A model generated the notes under the pieces. That model did no database searches. It saw nothing but the letters and a program-made list of their open reading frames with translations, and had not been told where the DNA came from. 64,000 nt of DNA, from assembly GCF_040289685.1 (NCBI RefSeq), contig NZ_PSLQ01000007.1:13022-77021 (forward strand). Direction: 5' to 3'. Below are positions 11,106 through 18,055 of this stretch, one piece after another. The DNA is from Pyrinomonas sp040289685 (lineage in GTDB: Bacteria > Acidobacteriota > Blastocatellia > Pyrinomonadales > Pyrinomonadaceae). The translations under genes were made by a program, and so were the position numbers. Every line of letters starts with the position of its first letter. The stretch's first letter is position 1.

Positions 11106-11279
11106 TCGCCTGCAAAAAGCGGTCCCCAACGCACGAGACGCCCCACTGCGCTCGTCGTCGTTTCGCCTCCGAAACGCACGCGGTCGAGCTTGGCGGTGGC
11201 GTTTGCGAGCATGTCCGACGAATTTGTGCTATCTTCTCGATCATCTGAGTCGAACATCCAGAAGGCGCTTTGGCGAGCG

Positions 11280-11696
11280 ATGAAGAACGGTCAAAAAAGG
11301 CGAACGCTTTATGATTGCACCAAATGCCCGGCGTTTTGCTGCTCAGTGTACGAGCGAGTGGCCGTAACGGCGCGCGATATCGCGCGATTGGCACGCCACT
11401 TCGCCGTTTCAGTCGAAGAAGCGACCAAAAGATTCACACGCCTTTATCAAGGCGAGCGCGTGTTGCGCCGAGCGCGCGATCCGCTCTTCGGCCAAGCTTG
11501 CATCTTCCTCGACCGTCGAACGCGCGGCTGTTCCATTTATCATGCTCGTCCGCAAGTGTGCCGCGAATATCCGGCGCGCGTGCGTTGCCCATACTACGAT
11601 GTTTACAAATTCGAACTGCGGCAACAGGATGATCCAACTGTCTTGCCGCTCTTTCAGATAACTTTCAACGGAAAGAAAGAGAACGGGCGATATTAG
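11280..11696 (+). CDS. YkgJ-type cysteine-cluster protein (putative metal-binding)
   Basis: 138 residues with the pattern of the YkgJ/CxxCxxCC zinc- or iron-chelating family: CTKCPAFCC near the N-terminus, then CIFLD, GCSIYHARPQVCREYP and CPYY. The CREYP element is typical. The biochemical role of the family is not settled; metal or Fe-S cluster binding is assumed from the cysteines. The frame is open to ATG 11190, with intermediate ATG 11211, but conserved sequence starts only after ATG 11280, which has a modest agaagg upstream. It follows corC on the same strand and may be cotranscribed with it. Confidence 0.75.
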   Translation: MKNGQKRRTLYDCTKCPAFCCSVYERVAVTARDIARLARHFAVSVEEATKRFTRLYQGERVLRRARDPLFGQACIFLDRRTRGCSIYHARPQVCREYPARVRCPYYDVYKFELRQQDDPTVLPLFQITFNGKKENGRY

Positions 11697-11706
11697 CTCG
11701 GTTTAC

Positions 11707-13028
11707 CAAATCGCGCGCGTTGTGCCCCGGCATTTATGCCTGGGGATATAAGGCGCGCAAGTTTATGCTGGTGAGTCTCGTATAAGGAGACCGTATAATA
11801 TTTGCATGTTGGTGTTGGAAGACAAGGCATACGGCAAAGCGGAGCAGTTCCGTGCGGTGGAGAAGGCAATTCGCACAGCGCAGTTCATCCGGAACAAGTG
11901 CATCCGGCTCTGGATGGACAGCCGCGGCGTTGGGAAGAGTGACCTGAGCGCCTATTCCGCCGCGCTGGCAAAGGAGTTCCAATTTGCCGGGCGACTCATC
12001 AGTATGGCACGCCAGGCGGCTGCGGAAAGAGCTTGGAGCGCCATCGCCCGCTTCTACGCCGCATGCAAGGGGCAGAAACCCGGGAAGAAGCCCTATCCCC
12101 GCTTCAAGAAAAACTCCCGGTCGGTCGAGTACAAGACCTCCGGGTGGAGGCTCGCGGAGGATCGGAAGCGGATCACCTTCACCGACGGGAACGGCATCGG
12201 GACCTTGAAGCTGAAGGGTACCCGCGATCTCTCCTGCTTTGCCTTGGACGAGATCAAGCGAGTGTGGCTAATCTGTCGTGCGGACGGGTACTATGTCCAG
12301 TTCGCCGTCGCCGTCGAACGCCGTGAGAGCATCGTTCCCACCCAGTCCTGCGTCGGCCTCGACATGGGGCTGGAGAGTTTCTACACGGATTCACGCGGGA
12401 ACAAGGTCGAGAACCCGCGTTTCCTTCGCAAGGCGGAGGCCAAGATCAAGCGCCTCCAGCGCACCGTGAGTCGGCGCGAGAAGGGAGGGAAGAACTGCGG
12501 GAAGGCGCGCAATCTGTTAGCGAAAGCGCATCTGAAGGTTCAAAGGCAGCGTAAAGACTTCGCCGCGAAGCTGGCGAGGTGCGTCGTCCGGTCTCACGAC
12601 TTGGTCGCCTTTGAGGACCTGCAAGTGCGGAACATGGTGAAGAGCGGCACGCTGTCCAAGAGCATCAGCGATGCAGCTTGGTCGCTGTTTCGCCGCTGGC
12701 TTGAGTATTATGGCGTGGTGTACGGGCGGGTCATTGTTCCCGTCCCGCCACAATACACCAGCCAAAACTGCTCGCGTTGCGGGACGCCGGTTGCCAAGGC
12801 GCTCTCGGAGCGTACGCACCGATGTTCACGCTGCGGACTTGTTTTGGATCGAGACCACAACGCGGCCCTCAACATCCTGCAACGAGGATTGGGAACGGTA
12901 GGGTGGGGCACGCCCGAACCCAACGCCTGGGGAGAGACCGACCTCTACCGCCGGACTGGAGACGGTCTAGCGGCAAGCGGTTTCGTCGAGCCAGGAATCC
13001 CCTGGCTGCAAGCTGTGGGGAGTGTCAA
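11707..13028 (+). mobile_element. IS200/IS605-superfamily element carrying only tnpB (IS1341-like)
   Basis: About 1.3 kb. Left side: TTAC at 11703-11706 (the insertion tetranucleotide used by IS608-like elements) and an imperfect hairpin ccccggcatttatgcctggg at 11724-11744. Right side: a hairpin of the type aatcccc...ggggagtgtcaa at about 12996-13028, ending in TCAA, the right-end cleavage tetranucleotide of IS608. No tnpA is present, so movement would need a TnpA in trans. The exact ends are inferred from family pattern; TCAA also occurs at 13030-13033. Confidence 0.7.
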
Positions 13029-13398
13029 GTCAACAGCGCCTTTTCACCGAATCGGTCGATCTTGGAGCAACGGGCAGCGTCTGGACCGCTGCTTCAGACT
13101 CATGATCGGCGATCAAGCATCGGCCCACTCGGAGCGCACGGCCTGTGATCACAAAAGGAGATCGAGAGCGGGGATGAACGAGCTTCTCTCGCAATTCATC
13201 GGCAAAAGAGTCGACATCGCTTGTCTAGGTATGGCCAATATACGCGGCGAAGTGCTCGCCGTCGATGAACGAGTGCTTCGCCTGAAGGATTGCGACGGTC
13301 GCATCTGCTACGTCGCTTTGGACAAGGTCGTCGCCGTGTGGGAAGCGCGCGACAACGAACACCGGGCCGGATTCGTCCCGCCGAAAAACGAGCGTTGA
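11806..13398 (+). CDS. tnpB: TnpB RNA-guided nuclease, frame continuing into the downstream Sm-like gene
   Basis: TnpB-family protein, the ancestor group of Cas12. All three RuvC acidic positions appear present: D in VGLDMGLESF, E in LVAFEDLQV and D in LVLDRDHNAALN. The zinc ribbon is complete (NCSRCG and RCSRCG). TnpB cuts DNA guided by a right-end-derived RNA and promotes element retention. The functional part ends near residue 400, where the element ends, but no stop codon follows: the frame runs through the right end and through the whole Sm-like gene to 13398, giving 530 residues. A TATAAT at 11794-11799 lies six bases before the ATG, so the transcript may be leaderless; the better ribosome site (aaggaga, 11784-11790) is rather far away. 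Confidence 0.8.
   Translation: MLVLEDKAYGKAEQFRAVEKAIRTAQFIRNKCIRLWMDSRGVGKSDLSAYSAALAKEFQFAGRLISMARQAAAERAWSAIARFYAACKGQKPGKKPYPRFKKNSRSVEYKTSGWRLAEDRKRITFTDGNGIGTLKLKGTRDLSCFALDEIKRVWLICRADGYYVQFAVAVERRESIVPTQSCVGLDMGLESFYTDSRGNKVENPRFLRKAEAKIKRLQRTVSRREKGGKNCGKARNLLAKAHLKVQRQRKDFAAKLARCVVRSHDLVAFEDLQVRNMVKSGTLSKSISDAAWSLFRRWLEYYGVVYGRVIVPVPPQYTSQNCSRCGTPVAKALSERTHRCSRCGLVLDRDHNAALNILQRGLGTVGWGTPEPNAWGETDLYRRTGDGLAASGFVEPGIPWLQAVGSVKSTAPFHRIGRSWSNGQRLDRCFRLMIGDQASAHSERTACDHKRRSRAGMNELLSQFIGKRVDIACLGMANIRGEVLAVDERVLRLKDCDGRICYVALDKVVAVWEARDNEHRAGFVPPKNER
13174..13398 (+). CDS. Small Sm-like (LSm) protein, MM0924-type
   Basis: 74 residues: an N-terminal helix (MNELLSQFIGKRVDI) followed by short strands with the pattern of Hfq/LSm folds (RGEVLAVDERVLRLKD, ICYVALDKVVAVWE). 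It resembles the small MM0924-like LSm family. Such proteins form rings and often bind RNA, but a role here is not known. The ATG at 13174 has gagagcgggg directly upstream and aaaaggag at 13152-13159. It is likely translated on its own from this ATG, even though the tnpB frame reads into it. The gene is followed by a bidirectional terminator. Confidence 0.7.
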   Translation: MNELLSQFIGKRVDIACLGMANIRGEVLAVDERVLRLKDCDGRICYVALDKVVAVWEARDNEHRAGFVPPKNER

Positions 13399-13466
13399 AG
13401 CTGTACCCATCCCGAAAGCAACAGGTGCATCGGCGCAGAATCGGTCGTGATTCGAGGCCAGAAGAG

Positions 13467-13499
13467 CGGGACGCAAGAAGCGCTCCTTCTTGCGTCCCG
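13467..13499. terminator. Perfect 14-bp stem-loop between converging genes
   Basis: Stem cgggacgcaagaag at 13467-13480, loop cgctc, and the exact complement at 13486-13499. It lies between the Sm-like gene (+) and the NlpC/P60 gene (-), where a bidirectional terminator is expected. There is no U-tract on either side. Confidence 0.7.
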
Positions 13500-13526
13500 G
13501 AAAGTCTTGAGCGAGGTTCCGCCCTC

Positions 13527-14105
13527 TTACTCGGCCAATTGCAGCGTCACCGCCGGAACGCGGCGGAAACCGTCTAATCGGTCCAGCCAGTAGTCGTTGA
13601 ATGGAGAGTATGTTACGCCTTGAGAACGCGAGGCATGGAAGAAGCCGTGCTCATCGGCCACAATGCCGACGTGCGTCAAGTTATTGAAGAAGACGAGCGT
13701 CCCGAATTTGTACTCCTCGCCGGGCGGCACCGGCTCGAAACGTAACCAGAGCGTGCGCGCATTGCTGCGCTCGAAACTTATGCCGACAGCTTGAAAGACG
13801 CTCCAAACAAATCCGGAGCAATCGAAGCTGCGCGGGCCAGAGGCGCCGTAAACATAAGGCGCGCCGAGTCGGTGATCTATCTCCGAAAGCAGCAGTTGTT
13901 TCAGCGAGACGGTCGCCAGCCCTTTGAACGGTGGTGCCGGAGAAGCTGGGGGAAGGACGCTGAATGGATCCGTCGTCAATGTCCGCACGCCGGTCAACGA
14001 AATGATCTCCGTTGCCCGCCGCGGCCTTACATCTTGCGCGTTGACCGAGGTCAACGCCATGAACAACCCAACCAGAACGCAGGGGAGCGATCTTCCAAAG
14101 ATCAT
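13527..14105 (-). CDS. Secreted NlpC/P60 cell-wall hydrolase
   Basis: About 192 residues. A signal peptide (MIFGRSLPCVLVGLFMALTS, cleavage near VNAQ) is followed by a linker and an NlpC/P60 domain at about 80-185. The catalytic Cys is in FDCSGFVWSVF and the His in THVGIVAD; a third polar residue should lie near the FFHAS segment. Family members are gamma-D-glutamyl-diaminopimelate endopeptidases or related amidases that trim peptidoglycan peptides outside the inner membrane. The frame is open to 14219, but only ATG 14105 gives a clean signal peptide; gaagg lies about eight bases upstream. Confidence 0.85.
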   Translation of the reverse strand: MIFGRSLPCVLVGLFMALTSVNAQDVRPRRATEIISLTGVRTLTTDPFSVLPPASPAPPFKGLATVSLKQLLLSEIDHRLGAPYVYGASGPRSFDCSGFVWSVFQAVGISFERSNARTLWLRFEPVPPGEEYKFGTLVFFNNLTHVGIVADEHGFFHASRSQGVTYSPFNDYWLDRLDGFRRVPAVTLQLAE

Positions 14106-14219
14106 AGGGGAACCTTCGGTGACCTCCTCTCGATCCAACGTTTTTAACTGCGTGAGGAAGGGTGCTGCTTGTTGGCAGCGGGACGGGATTCTACGCAGTT
14201 CGCGTTTGACGCGCAACAA

Positions 14220-14747
14220 GCAATATGACCGTTTTGTGATAAATCACACCGAAAAGCTCAAGTGAATCGAAAACGAGCGCTACTAGAACAGCGCCTTTGT
14301 AGTGGTCAAACTGTTGCAAAAGAGGCAGATAGCACGTGGATGGGGAGGCTCTCGGGGGGACCTTCTGTATCAAAATGACCAAGAAGCTCCTTGTCGGTTC
14401 GCTGGCGGGTGGCGGCCAACATTCGGCGTCGCAGACTAACTAAGAGTCAAGCCATGCTCGCCAGCGTGAACTCCTCTGGCTCTTGAGAACCGTGACGCGC
14501 GTCAAGCGATCTACGGGCGCAGGATCGATCCAGCCGACGTTATCAGCCAAACTAACGAACCGTGACGTGCGTCAAGCGCTCCGCGTGGTCTGCGCGTCCT
14601 TGTTCATCTACGAGGAAGAGAACGATCGTTGAGATGAGCGACGCGCGTCCTTCCCATGTTCATCTACACTGCGAAATCTTCTAGCCCTTCTTCGACGAAG
14701 CGTGATAGCATGACCACCCGCAAAAGGTTGAGGGGAGGGATTGGGTC
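14220..14747. other. 528-bp gene-free region upstream of an orphan gene
   Basis: No convincing gene. It is less GC-rich than the surrounding genes and holds two pairs of direct repeats: the palindromic pair listed separately, and gcgcgtccttgttcatctac (about 14590-14609) with a variant carrying a three-base insertion at about 14643-14665. It must hold the promoters of both the NlpC/P60 gene (leftward) and the orphan gene at 14748 (rightward). Confidence 0.6.
14487..14578. promoter_or_regulatory. Two 22-bp palindromic direct repeats, operator-like
   Basis: Copies at 14487-14508 and 14557-14578 differ at one base of 22 and are spaced exactly 70 bp start to start. Each centres on TGACGCGCGTCA (perfect palindrome in copy 1; TGACGTGCGTCA in copy 2). 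Two dyad sites about 200 bp upstream of a start codon suggest binding of a dimeric regulator. No regulator gene is adjacent, so the protein is unknown. Confidence 0.5.
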
Positions 14748-16124
14748 ATGATCCACTTCGAGAGTCGCGTGTCGGAGCACGCGGTGGATGGGGCGACACG
14801 GCTTCTACTGTTGGACCGTTTACAGGAGATGGGCTTCGTGCCATTGATTCGATCGGCGCGGGCGCGCTGTTTCGAAGTCGTCCTTTCCGGCCCGACGCGC
14901 GTTCGTGAGATGGAACGAGCTGTCGCGGCTTGGATGGAGGCTGAAAGGGCAGAGCCTTACGTTCGCGGCGATCTGTTCTTTCTTCGCGATGCCGTGCTCT
15001 TTCTGATTTTCGGCTCTGCAGGGGGCGAGTCTGAAACGAAGGCTGGCGTGGTCTACACCAACGCGAGCACGGAGCAGTTGGTAGCGCTCGATGATTTCTG
15101 CCAGAAGATAGAAGAGTCGCTCGATGCCATGCGACGGGCGAGCGGCACACCGCTGATAGAAGCAAGGGGATGGCGTCGGATCGAACCGCGTTTCGGACGC
15201 GGTTGGGAGCGTTTCATTGAACGGGCCGAAGCGAGCCAAGCTCGGTTGAGCGAAGTGCCATTGCAGGCGACGGATCTTCTGACGGACGAAGAGACGCGCC
15301 GTCTGCTTCGACGAATGCGCGAAGGGCAGGCGGAAGGGGTCGCGGCAGCGCCGCTCGGCGACCATGTGGACGAGACCCTGCTCAGCCGTTTGACCGAAGC
15401 GGGGCTTTTACGTCGCGAAGTCGCGGTGGTTTGTCGGCGCGAGGGACGCGCTCTCTTTCGTTTACCATCGCCCGAGGCGCTCGAACTGATCTTGACGAGC
15501 AACGCTGTGTGCAGTGAGTGTGGCGCTGCCGTCGCCGACGAAAGGGTCGAAGAGCGGGTCGCATTGACCGATCAAGCCACCAAGTTGCTCGACGGCGGCG
15601 CGTGGCTGGCGGCGCGCACACGCTTGCTGCTGCGCGAGCTAGGCATACGCGATGAACAGATGGCTATCATGCTCACGCCCGAAGGCGATGCGTTGGCGAT
15701 GGTCGGCGTGCATGCGGAACTCTTCTTGCTCCACCTGCGCGACGGTGATTTCGCTCTCGCGCATGCGCGCCGCGCCTTGGACTTGGCGATCGAGCATGAA
15801 GCGACGCATTTGATCGTCGTCTCGACGGGCAAGATAGGCGGCGAAGCGCGTTCTAAACTGCGCGACTACGCTCGTCGTCAGGCGGCAGGTGAAGTGTTGC
15901 TTGTCGAAGGAATGGAATCCGCTCCAGCTGAGTTACGCCATGCCTTCGACCGCGCTGCGCAGCGCGCGCTGGTTGCCGAGCTGAGCGAACTCGACAGCAG
16001 TTTGGGCTTGAGCGTGGGCCACTTGATCTGGACGCGTTTTCGTATGACGCAGCGCATCGGCACATTGCGCGACGCGACCGAATCGGCGCTTGGCGCAGTG
16101 GCCGGAAAGCTACGCGATCTCTGA
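14748..16124 (+). CDS. Conserved-looking protein of unknown function (458 aa)
   Basis: I do not recognise this protein. It has no signal peptide or membrane segment. The middle contains one CxxC (VCSECGAAV, about residue 258), too few cysteines for a full zinc ribbon unless a second pair comes from another chain. The C-terminal part alternates hydrophobic strands with helices (VGVHAELFLLHLRDGD, THLIVVSTGKIGG, AAGEVLLVEGME), a pattern that could be a Rossmann-like or restriction-endonuclease-like alpha/beta fold; this is only an impression. A good ribosome site (gggaggg) precedes ATG 14748. It stands alone between the repeat-bearing region and a lytic-transglycosylase gene. Confidence 0.7.
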   Translation: MIHFESRVSEHAVDGATRLLLLDRLQEMGFVPLIRSARARCFEVVLSGPTRVREMERAVAAWMEAERAEPYVRGDLFFLRDAVLFLIFGSAGGESETKAGVVYTNASTEQLVALDDFCQKIEESLDAMRRASGTPLIEARGWRRIEPRFGRGWERFIERAEASQARLSEVPLQATDLLTDEETRRLLRRMREGQAEGVAAAPLGDHVDETLLSRLTEAGLLRREVAVVCRREGRALFRLPSPEALELILTSNAVCSECGAAVADERVEERVALTDQATKLLDGGAWLAARTRLLLRELGIRDEQMAIMLTPEGDALAMVGVHAELFLLHLRDGDFALAHARRALDLAIEHEATHLIVVSTGKIGGEARSKLRDYARRQAAGEVLLVEGMESAPAELRHAFDRAAQRALVAELSELDSSLGLSVGHLIWTRFRMTQRIGTLRDATESALGAVAGKLRDL

Positions 16125-16439
16125 GGCTTCTGACCGGGAGAAGGAAGGCGCAAATGCGCGCTCGCTGCTCGACTCAGTCGAGCGAAGCATCAGATGCGGA
16201 GCACTGCTGTCTTACGCGACTCGGCTATTTCGCTCCGAACCAAGCCGAACGGATCAACAGAAGAAAAGTGAAAGATCGGGGGTTGGGTAGTGGCAGATGG
16301 AAGCGTCTTCGAAGTTTGAAGAAAAACGGGTTGACAACCAACCATGCTTTCGGTGAATCTTATTGTTGCGGTTTCGCCCAGCGAAACCGCTTTCGATAGG
16401 CGGTCCAGCCGACGAGTTTGAGTCAGCATTGCGTCACCC
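16125..16439. other. 315-bp intergenic region
   Basis: No gene is supported. A TTGACA at 16331-16336 could be a -35 element for the next gene, but no good -10 stands 16-18 bp after it. I see nothing else. Confidence 0.4.
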
Positions 16440-17801
16440 ATGAGGAAGCCGTTGCTTTTCATCTGCCTACTTTTGTTCTCCACCGTGGAGACGCCCGCTC
16501 AAACTTCTGATGCCCAGACCGTGCCTCTGCCGTCAGCGACGAGACCGCGCATCGTTGGCGCGCCTTCCCCGACGCCGCCCGCACAGAGTGCGCCGCCGAC
16601 TCCAAACTCGCCAGCCAAAGTGGTCACGCCAACCGTTGTGCCGACGGCGCCGCCGCAGCCGGTGCAGCCTTTGCCATACGGCAAAGTGAAGACCAAGCTT
16701 GAAGAAGCCAAACGCGCGCTTCGCTCTCGGCCCAAGCTCACGGCGGCGGGAAACTCTGCGACCTTCTTCGTGACGCTCACGGCTTACGATCCGGCAACGT
16801 CGCAATTACATCTGATCGCACTGCCGAAACAGACGTTTCTAACGCCCGGAGCGGAAACGACCGTCTCGACGTCGAACGGAAAGCTTGTTCGCGTGCGTAT
16901 CCTCAGACCGAACTACGTCAACACGGCGGTCGAGATCACGGACGTCGCAACGGGACGCCATCTAGCGCCTTTGGTAGTCGAATATCCGATTGAGAAGGGG
17001 GGCGCGTTTCGCGAGATGGCTTACTACGTCTCAGCCCATCCGGCGCTGCTGACCGATGATTTGGTGCGTGCCGGGCGAGAGTATGTACGGAGCATGGTCG
17101 ATCTGGCAGCAAAACGGTTGCGCGATAAAGGCGTCTCTATCTCGCCGCAGATCCTCGACATCGCTGAACGCCTGTGCGTCGTCGAGCACGTGGACCACGA
17201 CCGTTTCATGCGCGAAAGTCGCCTCAAGCTCTTCGAGGAGATTTATGCGCTCTACGGGTTGAACGAACTCGACACCTACCGTTACTCGGTCAGCAGCGCT
17301 GGCGCAGGTGGCATGGTTCAGATGATCCCTTCCACCTACCGCATGGTGCGCGATCGTTATCCGGCGATCGGGTTGAATCCGGATTTCGTCCTCGGCATGC
17401 GCAACCACGGCAACGCGCTGGAAGCCATGCTCCTCTACATGCGAGACACATGGAACGATCTTGCGCAGGATCCTGACGTCGCCTACGCGGTGAGCGTCGG
17501 TTGGGCGACGCAAGATGAATTGATCGCCGCCGGTTACAACTCCAACCCGGCCCGTCTGCCTTCGTACATACGACGCGGCGGAGCCGACTGGCGCGCGCTC
17601 ATCCCGCGCGAAACGCAGATCTATCTGCAAATATATCGGGCGCTCGACAGTTTGATCCCGCTCGAACGACGCGCCGACAAGGCGGAAAAACCGAAGTTGG
17701 CGGACAGTTTGGAAAAGCCAGCAAAACCCACGCCGCTTGCGCCCACGGGCTCGGCCCCTCTTCCATCAGCCATACCCGGCATCGGGGGCCCCCGGCTTTA
17801 G
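16440..17801 (+). CDS. Secreted lytic-transglycosylase-like protein
   Basis: 453 residues. Signal peptide (about 1-20, cleavage near TPAQ), a Pro-rich linker (about 25-80), a beta-rich middle domain (about 85-190) and a lysozyme-like SLT domain (about 230-395). The SLT motif is visible as SSAGAGGMVQMIPSTY with a downstream AAGYNSNPARLPSY. The glutamate in LNELDTYRY stands nine residues before the SSAGA motif, the spacing of the catalytic Glu in SLT enzymes. It would cleave the glycan strand of peptidoglycan in the periplasm. The last codons (PGIGGPRL) and the stop come from an IS605-like right end, so the native C-terminus may have been lost; the missing part is beyond the catalytic domain. 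Confidence 0.75.
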   Translation: MRKPLLFICLLLFSTVETPAQTSDAQTVPLPSATRPRIVGAPSPTPPAQSAPPTPNSPAKVVTPTVVPTAPPQPVQPLPYGKVKTKLEEAKRALRSRPKLTAAGNSATFFVTLTAYDPATSQLHLIALPKQTFLTPGAETTVSTSNGKLVRVRILRPNYVNTAVEITDVATGRHLAPLVVEYPIEKGGAFREMAYYVSAHPALLTDDLVRAGREYVRSMVDLAAKRLRDKGVSISPQILDIAERLCVVEHVDHDRFMRESRLKLFEEIYALYGLNELDTYRYSVSSAGAGGMVQMIPSTYRMVRDRYPAIGLNPDFVLGMRNHGNALEAMLLYMRDTWNDLAQDPDVAYAVSVGWATQDELIAAGYNSNPARLPSYIRRGGADWRALIPRETQIYLQIYRALDSLIPLERRADKAEKPKLADSLEKPAKPTPLAPTGSAPLPSAIPGIGGPRL

Positions 17802-17817
17802 CCGTGGGGTGGTTGAC
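17789..17817 (+). mobile_element. Solo IS200/IS605-type right-end hairpin
   Basis: The segment cccccggctttagccg followed by tggggtggttgac has the form of right ends of TnpB elements (a C-rich stem, a GGCTTTAGCC core, a GGGG arm and a terminal TGAC/TCAA-like tail). There is no tnpB next to it. It supplies the TAG stop of the preceding gene. Identification rests on pattern memory of the family, not on a search. Confidence 0.5.
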
Positions 17818-17823
17818 AATTTC

Positions 17824-17867
17824 GCGCGAAGGGGACTGCCGACTTTAGGCGGCAGTCCCCTTCGCGC
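17824..17867. terminator. Perfect 18-bp stem-loop between converging genes
   Basis: Arms 17824-17841 and 17850-17867 are exact inverted repeats around the loop actttagg. It lies between the transglycosylase-like gene (+) and the ABC exporter operon (-), as expected for a bidirectional terminator. No U-tract follows directly. The next 190 bp to 18055 hold no gene. Confidence 0.7.
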
Positions 17868-18055
17868 TCCCTCCTTGTGTTATCTTGAAACGCGCTTTAG
17901 CCTAGCGTTTCTTTCCGGCTCGGACCGAGCCTTCGGGACGTAACGTAAACGGTCACATCATGCGTGTCCCGAGAAGCCACCCGCTTTAGCTGGCAGCAGT
18001 GGTCACAAAGGCTCTTAAAGCTTCTTCCAACGCAAATCCGCCGAACCGCGAAATG

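Noticed and set aside
10242..11129. 295-codon open frame on the - strand
   Set aside because: It lies fully opposite corC, whose CBS domains are clear; it is a by-product of high-GC codon use.
14487..14578. Possible CRISPR array
   Set aside because: Only two repeat copies, palindromic and without Cas genes; an operator pair fits better.
17980..18020. A second IS605-like hairpin (cccgctttagctggcag)
   Set aside because: The arms pair poorly and no terminal tetranucleotide follows; probably chance similarity to the unit at 17789.
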